Part shown: piece after piece, positions 54,701 through 64,000 of the stretch | How positions within the stretch are numbered: position 1 is the stretch's first letter | Layout: the number at the start of each line of letters is the position of its first letter | Assembly: GCF_001522545.3 (NCBI RefSeq) | Contig: NC_031774.1 | Location: 26,111,824 to 26,175,823, forward strand | Length of the DNA stretch: 64,000 nucleotides | DNA from: Parus major | Lineage: Eukaryota; Chordata; Aves; Passeriformes; Paridae | Direction: 5' to 3' | Notes under the pieces: generated by a model | The model's input: only the letters and a program-made list of their open reading frames with translations | What the model was told of the DNA's origin: nothing | The model's database searches: none | Made by a program: the position numbers and the translations under genes

Positions 54701-57700
54701 TAAAGGTTATCCAATCTGGTGCTTCACCTGTTTATTTTTTGAGCCTGCAATGGAACGATAGGAATCACAGTATTGCACAGAGATTTGCAAAGTGGACAAA
54801 GATACTCTCCATTCTCCAAGTCAAATATCTGTTCAACATGCAGACGTTGTCGGAAGTTCAGCTGCATGGCTTCAAAGTACCTACAACATTAAAAAGAAAA
54901 TTACTAGAAAGTGGAATGGCTCAAATGCAACATGAACACAAAGGTTCAAAGCATAATTATACAGCAAACATTTATCCAAGCCAACAAACAAGTCTTCTCC
55001 TTTGATTTATAACTCTTCTACATGCTTGGATGTTAAAATAATAAAACTTTTGAGCACACAGATGAATTCATGCAAAAATACATGGTATATCACTGATTGG
55101 AAAATGATGGCAGGTTTTCCTTGCTTATAATATCCTTATAAATTTGATTATGATTTTGCAGACAAGCAGTCCTTCCATTTTTCTACTCCTCCCTCTTATC
55201 TTCAACATAATGAAACACTGTATCTAATAACTCTCAGGTGCAACTAACTATAGTAAACAGGCATTGAACATATGGTCATTTAATTTCAGAAAACACTGCT
55301 GGCAACATTTCATGAATGATTAATCAGCTGTCCATTGTAATTACTGAGCCTGATGACTAGACAGTGGAACTGTAGTCTTAACAGGAAGAGAGAATAATAT
55401 ATATTAGAACATCACACTTCAACTATTTTAAATTGAAAAGGAAATACAAAACTATGATCTTTTCACAGGTTTCATTATAGTTTTTGGCCCCTCAGTGGAT
55501 GCAGTAAGCCTTCAAATTTCATTATTGTCTCATTGGTATTTATGGGAACAAAAAGATCAAACATTTAAATTTTCTTCTCTGGATACAAATTCACTCCTAA
55601 TGCTCAGACCGAGTATGTAGGATCTTAGAGAGAGAGAGAGATGAAATTAACTTCCACACCAAGGTAAAGGTAATAACTAGTTTTTTATTTCTGCTTTAAA
55701 CCATACATCTTAAATAAAATAAAATCCCATTTACATGAGAAAAGAAAGTGTTTGTGCAGGAGCATCTGCAGAAGTTCTAATGAATATAGAATATTTAGGG
55801 AAGTATTTTGTTATAAACAAAAACCCATAAATTTATTTTCCCCAAATTCACACAAGTATGTTTTTGCAAGCAGCTCCTCTTCCTCATACATGTCATCTAC
55901 AAGGATATTCCATTCCTTTCAACTCGTTCTGTTTTAGAGTATTTGGAGCACTTTTGGGCTGCACATAAAAAGATATGGCAGGTATTGTTTGGAGGAGTAT
56001 TAGTAAGTTCTAGAATGTCTTTATGTAGTAAATAGAAAACTATACTTAAACCTTCTGTGCCATACCATATGTGAAGAACCTGTTGTCCATTTTAAACTCA
56101 GTAACCCATACAGCAAGTCATCTTTTCTTAAAAAGAGCAAGGAAACTGAGCTCCAATGTTGCACTACTTAGATCTACGGAGATATAGATGGATTTGCCAA
56201 AAGCAGATGCATTATACTCAAGGAACATACTTCTGTTCAAGTGTGTGCACCTATCTGTTCTGTACTGATGTTTCATTGTAAAAAACAGCATTATACACAC
56301 ATTTAGAAAAGTGAAAGCTAAGCACTAGAAGTTTAGTATGATTTTTTTAAAGTAAAATCAAGGACAAACAACAAACCTCAGGAGATTATTTATAACACAT
56401 GTCATACAAAGAGTAGTTTGTAATTGCATGACCCAACTCTATCAGTTGATAATACTTCAGTGGGATTATTTCTATTATTACTTCACACTGCTTATACAGT
56501 TTAGACTTGCCAGACCTATGTGGAGTGAAATGTAGGATGACTGTATCCTGCAAGCTTGGGCATTTAATGTTCAGGTTGCATTCAAATCCAAAACACTTGG
56601 TCTAATTCTTGGGTCCCCCAAACAACAGAAATCCAATAAAGTCTATAGCAATTGCATCAATTATTCACCCTTACTTTTCATTAGGAGTGTCTTCACTGAT
56701 ATGGGAGGGGTCACAAACAAATATTGGTAGATTTTGCAATTTTTCTCTAAAATAGATCTTACAACTAAGTATCAGAAACAAGGGCACAAACTCTGTATTC
56801 CAGACTCCAACAGATTTAACCACTCATATTCCTCATATTCTATTCTGATGCTAGAATCTCCTCTAAACACTCATTGAAATAGATCAGTTTCACCCTTTAG
56901 GAATTGACCTGGGGAAGGACTTTCAGAGTATTGTTGCTAAATGTAAACCTACTCAATATGGTTTCTTATTCTTGACCAGTTTTACTCCATTGTTTATATT
57001 TGCATAAATTAGTAAATCCTTAGAGATTCTTCTCTGGGTCATAGAAGGCCCTAAAATTTTTGATGATGATCATCTTCATCAAGTCAAAACATCTCTTGTT
57101 CCATATTTCATTTTTAAATTAGTACAAATAGTTTTGATCCCTTAATTAAATATTCACTTACTGTACTTTGTTTTCAGTGTATTAAGATGATTTGGAAAAC
57201 AGATTAATTAAAAACTTCTAAAAGACAGCAAAGACACATCCTTACTTCTGCCAGCAGGCTGCATGCATTACATGACCACAGCTCCCTGTGTGGGTCCCAC
57301 AAGGTAAGTCAGGGTGCATGAAGAGAGGATCTAGTGTATCTAGAAACACATAGCAGAAAAATTATTGAATGAACAGTAACATAACTTCCCAGCAGTATGA
57401 ACAGAAATTAACAACAGCATATACAGAATATGAGCCTTCAGATCTTATTTTCCTTTTGCAGTACCACATTGAAGCTCCACTTGGTTAATTTTTCCAGACC
57501 AATCATGCAGCAGAGCAATGACTAAGAGTACCCATTTAAACTACTGAAGAGTTTTCATATAAAGAAAAAGATGCCAGAATTCAAACTGATTAAAAAGAAA
57601 AAGGGGTGCTTCTGTACTGGAACAGATCTGTGTTTGGATTCACTGTCGCTGACACTTTTACTGTCTTTCTTACTTTATTTTTAAATAAAAAGAAAACTAC

Positions 57701-60700
57701 TAAGGACAAGTAGGATGAATAATTTCTCCAACTAATCCCATATATTTTCAAACCACTGACACAGAAAGCACTGCTGTAAAACAAATATCAAGTCTGTCTT
57801 TTACTAATTTTGCACAGTTCTAAACAACAGAAACATTATGAGAATGTACTGATGTCTTTGTGTTGTACGTGCTCTCAAAGTGGGATCCCACTTTTGCTTT
57901 GAAGATATCTAAACTATACTGAACAACAGCACTCCTTCATGCCTCATCTGGAGGACTGTTCATGATTTTGAACAAATGCACTTGAATCTGACAAAATGAA
58001 TGAAAAAAAAAGAAACCTAAATTGCACTGAAAAAAAATCTGTTTGGCAGCAGCTGAAGCTGCCATAAGTCAAATGGAGACTGAAATAAGAAAGTAAACCT
58101 TGGTGTAACACTGAATTGCCACTATCTGCACCTTCTGCTGTGGGAACAAGCATTTTTACATTTATTTAGATATTGAAAGTAAAAAGTTCTTACAGGCCTC
58201 CTTGTAACTGAGGAGCAGCAGAGGACCATGCAGTAAGGTATGAGTACTATAAACAATGCCCAGAAACAGCTTTAGAAAAAGGAACTACATTCCCTTTTTT
58301 TTTTTTTCCAATTATTTCAATAGCCCAACCACTACAGAAAATTTACAAGTGCATCTGACTACAAGAGCATAGGACTTCATCTGTACTTCAGGATACCACG
58401 GGAAAAAGAAATGCAATTAGTATATTACCTAGATAAAAACTCTAAACAACTGGCTCAAAATGTCATTACCAGTAGTCTGCTGATAAAAAGAAAAATGCAT
58501 CAAGCAAAATTCTGTAGGAGTTTGTCCTAGGCCTAGGACAATTCAGTACTTGTTAATGATCCAGAGGAGTAAACATAAAACATCTTATTAGCGAAGCAAC
58601 TTTGAAAACGTTTGTAAGCAAAAGAACAAATAGAGTAATACCCTGGAGAAACATGAAAATTTTATGATCTTTCCTCTGGTAACAATCAAGAATTTACTTC
58701 TAAACTAAAGCAGGAATAATGAATTGCACAAACATAATTTAAAGCTACTTTCTACATAGTAGTGTCAATAAAAAAATAGGATATAGCATCCATTTTGCTC
58801 TGAGCTGACCACAAAACACAAAAAACCACCCCCACATCTGTAAATAAGAAGGGATTTAAACTACAAGTTGTGACTGTACCCACCTTGAAATTTTACTAAC
58901 TTCCTTCTTCAAAAAGAGAACAAAAATGTCAGTGAGTACTTAGGTTCTCCCCTATCCTTGTACTTATTTTCTTCTTTCCCTTAGGTAACAGACCAAAATT
59001 TCCATCATGTTTCATCAACTGCTACTTACAAAAGAAATTCTGCTGGGGTTTGTGCTCCCTGTTACCAACATGTTATTACACAAATGTAATTCTTGTGATT
59101 GTGTAACTTTCTTGTATTCAACCTTTTGTTCACTCGTCAGATGATATCATATGATCCTTGCTTAGTTTTTTTTTCATTTTTTTCATTTTTTCTATTATTG
59201 TTTTTCTTACTTCCTGGACATATAAGGGGGAGAAACCACAAACCAAAACAAAGCCCCTAACCCTTTTCAGATTGGCATACTGGCCTCTGATAATGTTCAT
59301 TTATTTCCTCCATATTGGGAAAATTTGCAGGTGTACTTGAATAAACTGGAAATGTGAACAGTCTTGGGTTTTCTCCAAAGTAACTACTCCCATCAAATCT
59401 ACATGTTTTATTAAGTCTTGTGAGATCAAAGCATTTTCTGATTTCCCTCAACAATAAATCTAAATCTTGATATACTTCTCATTTAAGTTTAAAAGCATGG
59501 ATTTTAAAGCAATTCAGAAGTTTGCACCCTTTTTTCTCAAGCACAATAAGCCATTTATCACCCTGACCAAACAAAATAATTTAACTGGTTCAAAGACTTT
59601 GAGCTCCAGGTACAGAACTGCTTGTAGTCTAAGAGAAGAAAAATCACATACCTCCTGAGAGTTCAAGAATTCTGCTCCTATTCTGAGTTAAGGCAGTTGA
59701 CTTCTGCACACAGGCAGATAATACCATGGCAGCACTTTCCAACTTTACTTCCTGCTCCTCCTGACAAAGAATACAGGTCAAAACTTCTTTCTCAGTGACA
59801 GATGGACCTCGTTTGGGACCCAAAGCAATTCTAGAGTAATCAATTGCTGAAGAGATGCTGTAAGATCAAAAGTGACACAGATATAAAATAACCAGTTGGA
59901 TTTTCTCAAAAAAATTCTTCCACACATTTAACAAGGTCATACACTACAAGTATGTCTGTTTTTTTCTTACTTTTCCTCTTCCATAATAGCATCATCTTTT
60001 CCCTGGGCCTCCAGTGTGTTTTCATACAAGAGCTTGTGGGTTTCAATGAAATTCCTCTGCAAGGCAGACATCTGGGCCATTATCTTCTGACGGTGCAACC
60101 TCGCTGCTTCCGCCTTTCTCTTCCGCTCAGCTTTCTCTTTATCCTGACTGCTCTGTGTCTTACAGTAAGAGAATAAAGAAATCATGGGCAACTAAGAACA
60201 TCAGAAAAGGAGAAGACTCCTTCCCCATTATAGGCATTCTAACTACTGACATCAAATTCCTTAACTGACGACATTTTAATGAGGAAAAAAAAAGTGAACT
60301 GCTATCTGAAATAAAAATAAATAGAACTCAAATCTTTACATGTTGACTAGGTTCATTAACTAAGACTGGACTTTTGTGGTGTACAAAAGGTCACTAGTAT
60401 AATCCCTAGCCCAAAGATAAGATCAATAATACCTGAGAGAGTTCAGTAAGGTAATGTCTGTTCTTAAGAAATTTTAGTGAGATGAACATCAAAGCTTTCT
60501 CCAGAGTTCTGTTATTCTCCCCACAAGTGAAACCCTACTGAGTATTCAGTATCTCCCTTACAGAAATTGAAGAAAATTTTATTTTGAACCGCCTATACAT
60601 GACACAACAAATATGTCAGCATTTTATGCATCTGTGTATTGTATTTTCATTATTCTTTATGGTACACTGGAAAACTATTGTTCTTCCAATATTTACCCAT

Positions 60701-62547
60701 ATCATATTTTCAAAAAATAAAGTATTTCTATGCTTTAGAAATGCAGAATTCAAAAAACACAGGTAGATTCTATTAAAACATATAGAACCTCTTCCCAACC
60801 AACTACTTAAGGGAGAAATATAACATTATACATAAGGTTTACATTCAAAGTACCATCCATTTTCCAGGAATTCAAACAACCAATTGCTCTATAAGTAGAA
60901 TTGTAAGAGATTAATTTCTTACTGACTTCTGTATTTTGTTTGATACCTTACCAAATCTCATATGACACCTGCCTCAAAAAAGAAACATGGCATATGCTGT
61001 GTGGTAAGTTTAGAACTAGGTATGCAATGACCAGCCAAGAGATTTCTTGGCAGCAAGCTGTGGCCGAACAAAACGTGTAAGAGCAAACTGGTCTGTCTTC
61101 ACTTACTGGCTAAGGGTAATTAGATTCTTCTTTTCTATTCAAATGCCAATTGAAAACACAACCACTCCATGGGACCAAAGTCATCTTTGAAATCTCCATT
61201 TCATTGTGTCATTTAATCACTAGATTCAGAAGTTATTTGGAGGGAAGGGCAAAGAGACTGACAGAATAATTAAGGCTCATGTCTTTCTACAATCAGGGCA
61301 AAGGACATTAACCTCTTGACAGATGAAGTAAATTACAAAACATCATTTAAAGTGGATTTGTATTTCTAGTTGTTGTAAAATGACAATAGAAAGGTGGTCA
61401 AATCACAAAGACAAAAAATGGAAAGATGAGTACAATTTACTTCCTTCAGCCCCCTCAACTGCTTCATCTAACTCAGAAGTACAACCAAAACTCACATTAT
61501 CTGCTAATATTTCCATGAAACATGTTTAGCACAAATTTCACTTACTAAAAATATTATTCTTTGAAACTAAATCCTAGTAGACAACATATCAGAAATCTGT
61601 TTTGAAAAATCATCAATTTAGGCAACAATAAATTTAAACACGTTATTGAAAATAACTATTCAAAACATTAAATACAAGGCTTCCACTGAAGCTTTATTTT
61701 TATCATTACCTCATCACCTTTTGTAGCTTCTGAGCTTGATGTAGCTCCTATTGTTGCCAAACTAGATTTTTCTCTCAATCTTTTCACCATGTCAAACATC
61801 TGAAAACAGAGACTTAGATGTTAAAAATAAAATGCAGCTTGGCTCTTATAACAATAAAGATTAATACATTTCCAATGTTACAATATATAGGCACAGGAAC
61901 GGGCAGCCAGAGAATTTGTGGATGCTGGAAGTGTTCAAGTGCAGGTTGGAAAAGGCTATAGGCAATCTGGTCTATTGGAAGGTGTCCCTACCCATGGCAG
62001 GGGCCTGGAGCTAGATCATTTTTAATGTCCCTTCAATTCAACCCATTCTATGACAGACAAGATTAAAACTCTTGGTATTCCCTTTCACCTTATTTTTAGA
62101 TTTTCAAATGGATTAAACCACTCAATACTCCTAAATAACAGAAACACCCAAGGCTGTATGTCCACTCCCAGAATACTGCTTTACTCATTATTTGCTACTC
62201 ATTATTGCAACAAATATAAGAGGAATATACATTAAGATGTCATTACTAAAATAAGATACCCAAGCAAAAATTAATCCAATACTTGAAAGTACAAGTGGCA
62301 AGTACAATGCTGAACAGATGAAAGTTCTCAAGAAATCACTGCAGCTGTAAATGGATTATACATAGGAATCATAACACATTTCATATTAGCTTTCTACACT
62401 ACTGAAATCAGATCATACTTATCTCTCCTTTGCATACCTGTAGTATCCAATTGACTGTGTCCTTCTGTGCCTCTAACTGGGGAACTCTCTTCAGTTTCTC
62501 CACAAGCATTAACACATTCACAGCATTCAAAGCTGAGCTTCCCATTC
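39585..62547 (-). CDS. UBR1: UBR1 N-recognin E3 ubiquitin ligase, C-terminal 808 residues
   Basis: Twenty-one minus-strand exons join with consistent phases (2,429 nt) into the last 808 codons of a protein of about 1,750 residues; the 5' exons lie beyond the right edge. UBR1 recognises proteins with destabilising N-termini and, with a RAD6-type E2, attaches ubiquitin in the cytosol. Visible here: a helical region, a basic helix rich in K/R ([15 protein letters not shown]) before the RING, RING residues CILCQ, then [12 protein letters not shown], then CPLCKSLC, a long helical part, and a cysteine-rich C-terminal domain ([32 protein letters not shown]) ending in the family tail NWQLL. UBR1 is chosen over UBR2 because of segments such as [15 protein letters not shown] and [13 protein letters not shown]. 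No frameshift, stop codon or missing zinc ligand was found. Several introns carry CR1 fragments. The gene converges on the peripherin-like gene. Confidence 0.95.
40161..40262 (-). CDS. UBR1: UBR1 exon ([12 protein letters not shown])
   Basis: 102 nt between TTCTTTAAG and donor AAA|GTAAGTAAA. Encodes [16 protein letters not shown], then [18 protein letters not shown], a very conserved C-terminal segment that separates UBR1 from UBR2. Confidence 0.95.
40456..40626 (-). CDS. UBR1: UBR1 exon, C-terminal Cys/His-rich domain
   Basis: 171 nt, acceptor TTCTTTTAG, donor CAA|GTAAGTAGC. Carries most zinc-ligand candidates of the C-terminal domain: [30 protein letters not shown]. Confidence 0.95.
40836..40905 (+). 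mobile_element. CR1 LINE 3' tail fragment
   Basis: Short 3' end in plus orientation: GGCTGAACTACATGATC, then AAGTCCCTTCTGACCTCAAT and TATCCTATGATTC, the usual CR1 terminal pattern. Lies in a UBR1 intron, opposite to its transcription. Confidence 0.7.
41262..41339 (-). CDS. UBR1: UBR1 exon ([16 protein letters not shown])
   Basis: 78 nt, acceptor CTTATGCAG, donor TTTAG|GTAAGATGA. Encodes [17 protein letters not shown] and LLNQASQF, a signature of the UBR1/UBR2 C-terminal region. Confidence 0.95.
41813..41869 (-). CDS. UBR1: UBR1 small exon ([13 protein letters not shown])
   Basis: 57 nt, acceptor TTTGGAATAG, donor ATAAG|GTAAGCTTA. Encodes [18 protein letters not shown]; the start matches the human segment and the end is variable. 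Confidence 0.9.
43210..43455 (+). mobile_element. CR1 LINE 3' fragment
   Basis: Plus orientation. Contains GAAATTAGGAAGAAATTCTT, GGTTGCCCAGGGAAGTTGTG, GGTGTCCCTGCCCATGGCAG, GGACTGGATCCAGATGATTT and ends in ATTCTATGATTCTATGA, the diagnostic CR1 8-mer tail. Lies in the UBR1 intron between the exons at 41813 and 43948, antisense to the gene. Confidence 0.92.
43948..44056 (-). CDS. UBR1: UBR1 exon ([15 protein letters not shown])
   Basis: 109 nt, acceptor TTTTGCAG, donor CAAAG|GTACTAACT. Encodes [36 protein letters not shown]. Confidence 0.94.
45262..45395 (-). CDS. UBR1: UBR1 exon ([13 protein letters not shown])
   Basis: 134 nt, acceptor TGTTTTACAG, donor CAAG|GTAAATATG. Encodes [18 protein letters not shown] and [20 protein letters not shown], strongly conserved. 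Confidence 0.95.
46037..46124 (-). CDS. UBR1: UBR1 exon (Ser/Glu-rich linker)
   Basis: 88 nt, acceptor TTTGTGTGCAG, donor TGG|GTAAGTAGC. Encodes [19 protein letters not shown] and [10 protein letters not shown], a variable linker matched by length, phase and the SQYTSG end. Confidence 0.9.
46977..47127 (-). CDS. UBR1: UBR1 exon ([12 protein letters not shown])
   Basis: 151 nt, acceptor TTCACTGTAG, donor ACAG|GTAGATGTG. Encodes [35 protein letters not shown], near-identical to the human segment. Confidence 0.95.
47969..48036 (-). CDS. UBR1: UBR1 exon ([15 protein letters not shown])
   Basis: 68 nt, acceptor TTATTTTGTAG, donor TTTTG|GTAAGCGGG. Encodes [19 protein letters not shown] ending HVL in phase 0. 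Confidence 0.93.
48216..48284. repeat. Degenerate GTTTAGCTA repeats
   Basis: Several imperfect copies of (A)TGTTTAGCTA occur close together in a UBR1 intron. The same motif pair appears at about 23040-23060. Probably a decayed simple repeat; no function implied. Confidence 0.55.
48581..48950 (-). mobile_element. CR1 LINE 3' fragment, reverse orientation
   Basis: Starts with the inverted CR1 tail (CACAGAATTATAGAATGGTT), then AAGGTCATCCAATTAAACTC, GCAGCCTGTTTCAGTGCCTC, AACCATTCCCCTTTGTCCTG and AAAAAGTCCCTCTCC. About 370 bp, diverged. Same transcriptional orientation as UBR1. Confidence 0.9.
49226..49322 (-). CDS. UBR1: UBR1 exon ([15 protein letters not shown])
   Basis: 97 nt, acceptor GCGCTCTAG, donor GGAG|GTACTGTAC. 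Encodes [20 protein letters not shown] and [12 protein letters not shown]. Confidence 0.94.
49630..49685 (-). CDS. UBR1: UBR1 small exon ([13 protein letters not shown])
   Basis: 56 nt, acceptor TTTAATTTTAAG, donor GACAG|GTATGGATG. Encodes [19 protein letters not shown]. Confidence 0.93.
50061..50172 (-). mobile_element. CR1 LINE fragment, reverse orientation
   Basis: Contains CACTAGACCAGGTTGTTTAA, GCCTTATCCAGCCTG, GGGCTGGGGCAGCCACAACA and GGCAACCTGGC in the order of inverted avian CR1. The rest has decayed. Lies in a UBR1 intron. Confidence 0.8.
51642..51722. repeat. Dispersed repeat, copy A
   Basis: Starts TGAACATGCTTAATGTTACA and continues AAGTAATGTGGAACATGACC, then CTGCTGTCTCAAATGAAACTC. 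A second copy lies about 1.4 kb to the right in the next UBR1 intron, with only a handful of substitutions over about 70 nt. The repeat family is not recognised. Confidence 0.85.
51959..52107 (-). CDS. UBR1: UBR1 exon ([18 protein letters not shown])
   Basis: 149 nt, acceptor TGGTTTTGCAG, donor TATAG|GTAAAGCAT. Encodes [49 protein letters not shown]. Confidence 0.95.
53037..53110. repeat. Dispersed repeat, copy B
   Basis: Second copy, same orientation as copy A: TGAACATGCTTAATGTTACA, then TTAGTAATGTGGAACATGAT, CACTAATTGCTGTCTC. Several of the differences are C/T or G/A transitions. The right edges of the two copies diverge through an indel. Confidence 0.85.
53549..53642 (-). CDS. UBR1: UBR1 exon ([15 protein letters not shown])
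   Basis: 94 nt, acceptor after a T tract (CCTGGAAG), donor CCTC|GTAAGTGTT. Encodes [17 protein letters not shown] and [14 protein letters not shown]. Confidence 0.93.
54211..54308 (-). CDS. UBR1: UBR1 exon ([18 protein letters not shown])
   Basis: 98 nt, acceptor TTTCTTTTCAG, donor TAAAG|GTTTGTTAT. Encodes [20 protein letters not shown] and [12 protein letters not shown]. Confidence 0.94.
54728..54880 (-). CDS. UBR1: UBR1 exon, end of RING region
   Basis: 153 nt, acceptor TAATGTTGTAG, donor AACAG|GTGAAGCAC. Encodes [42 protein letters not shown] and the following C are the last RING zinc ligands. Confidence 0.95.
57246..57339 (-). CDS. UBR1: UBR1 exon, central RING region
   Basis: 94 nt, acceptor TGTGTTTCTAG, donor CAGAA|GTAAGGATG. 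Encodes [18 protein letters not shown] and [13 protein letters not shown], with the central Cys/His zinc ligands. Confidence 0.95.
59652..59857 (-). CDS. UBR1: UBR1 exon, start of RING region
   Basis: 206 nt, acceptor TTGATCTTACAG, donor GGAG|GTATGTGAT. Encodes [56 protein letters not shown] supplies the first RING ligand pair. Confidence 0.95.
59971..60152 (-). CDS. UBR1: UBR1 exon, basic helix before RING
   Basis: 182 nt, acceptor TAAGACACAG, donor GGAAAA|GTAAGAAAA. Encodes [40 protein letters not shown] and an acidic end. Very similar to human UBR1. Confidence 0.95.
61710..61799 (-). CDS. UBR1: UBR1 exon ([12 protein letters not shown])
   Basis: 90 nt, phase 0 at both ends, acceptor CTGTTTTCAG, donor ATGAG|GTAATGATA. 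Encodes [20 protein letters not shown] followed by [10 protein letters not shown]. Confidence 0.93.
61891..62054 (+). mobile_element. CR1 LINE 3' fragment
   Basis: Plus orientation: TTTGTGGATGCTGGAAGTGT, AGGTGTCCCTACCCATGGCA, GGGGCCTGGAGCTAGATCAT, CCCTTCAATTCAACCCATTC and TATGAC. Lies in a UBR1 intron, antisense to the gene. Confidence 0.9.
62438..62547 (-). CDS. UBR1: UBR1 most 5' exon visible ([16 protein letters not shown])
   Basis: 110 nt, acceptor CACTTTGTAAAG, donor CTACAG|GTATGCAAA. Encodes [36 protein letters not shown], preceded by two bases of a split codon. The exon to its 5' side lies beyond the window. Confidence 0.94.
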
Positions 62548-63460
62548 CTTTACAAAGTGAAAAATAGGAAAGGGCCTTCAGGGAAAAAAAAAACCCTAAC
62601 ATTTTAATGTACTTACAACCATGGACATGCCTTAAAAGATTGCTAATTATACACATACATGGACACAAACTGTGCAGTTACATTTCTGGTATAATTTCAT
62701 CTGTTTATTTGTTATATATACACTATAATTTATCCCCTTGCAGATCAAATATTTCTGCTTTAGAAAATTTTTGATTAATGTCTGCTTAAAAAAGAATCGC
62801 CTTTCACGTCAGGGGGAAGCAGTAAAGCTCTTTAGAGCTTACCTGTGTTAGCTAACAACTTAGTGTGTACATGTTTATTTCTAATCGCAAAAGCTATTGT
62901 AATTACAATAACTATTTCCTTCCTCACAACTTGGTCAGAGTCCATAACATTCTAGGCTCTTCTCTAACACAAGAATGCTTTAAAATGGAGACCATTCTCC
63001 TTAATGATATTTCATTTGCCGTACTTGTCATATGGAATTAATGTTATGTTTTTAGAAGGGAGACATATAGATTGCAAAAAAGAACTTTCTTTTAATAAAC
63101 TGTGTCTAAATAAGAGCTTTTTTACAATAATAGTGATTATTTTTGCATCCATTTCATGTAAATGAAAATGGTTTTTCTGGTTATGCAAAACTAAAGCTAG
63201 CAAAGCATTCTCCACCATCTCAGTTATAATTACGACTTTTATTGTATTTCTGCAGTTGACATGAAGCTTCTTAAATGGAAATACTTTCAGAGTGATGATA
63301 CTTCTCCTTTCTCAACAATAAGAAAGAGTTAAAAAATAAAGTGCACTGTGAGTGCTTTCCAAACACAGCATTTTTAAAAACCTAAATAAAGGGATTTCAG
63401 TAGTTTTAAGTACTTATTCCTGCAGAAGGTATTTGAAAGATACATAGATATGATATTTAG

Positions 63461-63560
63461 GAACATGGTTTAGTGGTGCACTTGGCAGTACTGACTTAAC
63501 ATTTGGACTTAATGATCTTAGAGGTCTTTTCCAATATAAACAATTCAATGATTCTATGAT
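63461..63560 (+). mobile_element. CR1 LINE 3' tail fragment
   Basis: Plus orientation: ATGGTTTAGTGGTGCACTTG, TTGGACTTAATGATCTTAGA, GGTCTTTTCCAATATAAAC and the terminal CAATGATTCTATGAT, typical of CR1 3' ends. Confidence 0.85.
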
Positions 63561-63650
63561 TTTACTTCACAATTCTCATCTCTGTTGCATCTCACAAGTG
63601 ACAGTTATGTTTAGCTTGATAATGGAATTTTTAAATTTATTTTTACACAG

Positions 63651-63769
63651 TGAAGCAGAACTTATAGAGAAGATGGAAGATTATTTAGAAAATGCAGATT
63701 TCAACTCCCACACAGTAGTCCTGAATGTAATATTGGGAAGTGCTCAACAGAGATTTGAAAAAGAAAAGG
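63651..63769 (+). other. Unassigned exon-like segment, plus strand
   Basis: A T-rich tract and TTTTACACAG precede a 119-nt open segment whose translation looks protein-like (EAELIEKMEDYLENADF, then NSHTVVLNVILGSAQQRFEK), followed by AAAAGG|GTACAC, a weak donor. The composition suggests amphipathic helix, in contrast to the low-complexity chance frames around it. I do not recognise the family. It could be an exon of a gene nested in the UBR1 intron, a remnant of a retrocopy or duplication, or chance. Confidence 0.35.
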
Positions 63770-64000
63770 GTACACACCACAGACACTAAGTTCTGTTTCT
63801 ATTTTCATTACAATAGTAAAAGACTTGCAGGTAAATCAGTAATTGTACAGCTCAAGAGAACCAAAGATGGACACAATTCACTTAAATCTACTCCCATTTT
63901 TCAAAGAGTTATTATTTTCCATTTCAATGCTGTTTTTGTGAAGGAAAAGCCATTTTCAGTTATGTAACAGTAGTACTACTTTTCATTTCTTTCCCAGGAA

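Larger units (their letters stand above)
62548..64000 (-). other. UBR1: UBR1 intron running off the right edge
   Basis: No further minus-strand UBR1 exon was found up to 64000. The intron holds a CR1 tail and an exon-like plus-strand segment, described separately. Confidence 0.7.

Noticed and set aside
55629..55641. Short AG dinucleotide repeat
   Set aside because: Ordinary microsatellite, too short to be notable.
57877..57894. Perfect 18-bp palindrome AAAGTGGGATCCCACTTT
   Set aside because: Short enough to arise by chance in 64 kb, intronic, and without a second copy or known site.

Overview
This 64 kb window is animal nuclear DNA, most likely from a bird and probably a passerine. The evidence is spliced genes with GT/AG introns, AT-rich non-coding DNA, CR1 LINE 3' ends (some finishing in ATTCTATG-type repeats), one LTR that I recognise as avian, and a peripherin-like paralogue of a type known from chicken and frog. 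Two genes can be read exon by exon.

Layout. (1) 1-14.7 kb: no coding exon found. It contains an isolated GC-rich patch broken by an assembly gap (N at 4769-5234) and a CpG island broken by a second gap (N at 13286-13965). In mammals TTBK2 lies beside UBR1 in the same orientation, so this island may be the TTBK2 promoter, with 1-13 kb as its first intron on the minus strand. That is inference from gene order only. (2) 14.7-26.1 kb: non-coding, with a degenerate solo LTR (about 16698-17256), an old CR1 fragment, a short tandem duplication and a long poly(A) tract. (3) 26248-32449, plus strand: a complete three-exon peripherin-2-like gene (364 aa), with a TATA box about 130 bp before the start codon. 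(4) 32.5-39.6 kb: 3' flanks of two convergent genes. (5) 39585-62547, minus strand: 21 consecutive coding exons, in frame, encoding the last 808 residues of the E3 ubiquitin ligase UBR1 (RING region to stop codon). The 5' part of the gene lies beyond the right edge.

UBR1 is a general N-degron ubiquitin ligase, whereas the peripherin-like protein should be confined to photoreceptor outer-segment discs. They are neighbours in convergent orientation and nothing suggests a shared pathway. The most interesting points are the intact photoreceptor tetraspanin with its altered C-terminal tail, a tandem (NAGNAG) acceptor at the last UBR1 exon, a near-perfect 51-nt hairpin at 4441-4491, a diverged dispersed repeat pair inside UBR1 introns, an isolated plus-strand exon-like segment at 63651-63769, and two GC-rich islands hidden by gaps. 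No wholly new biological system was found.
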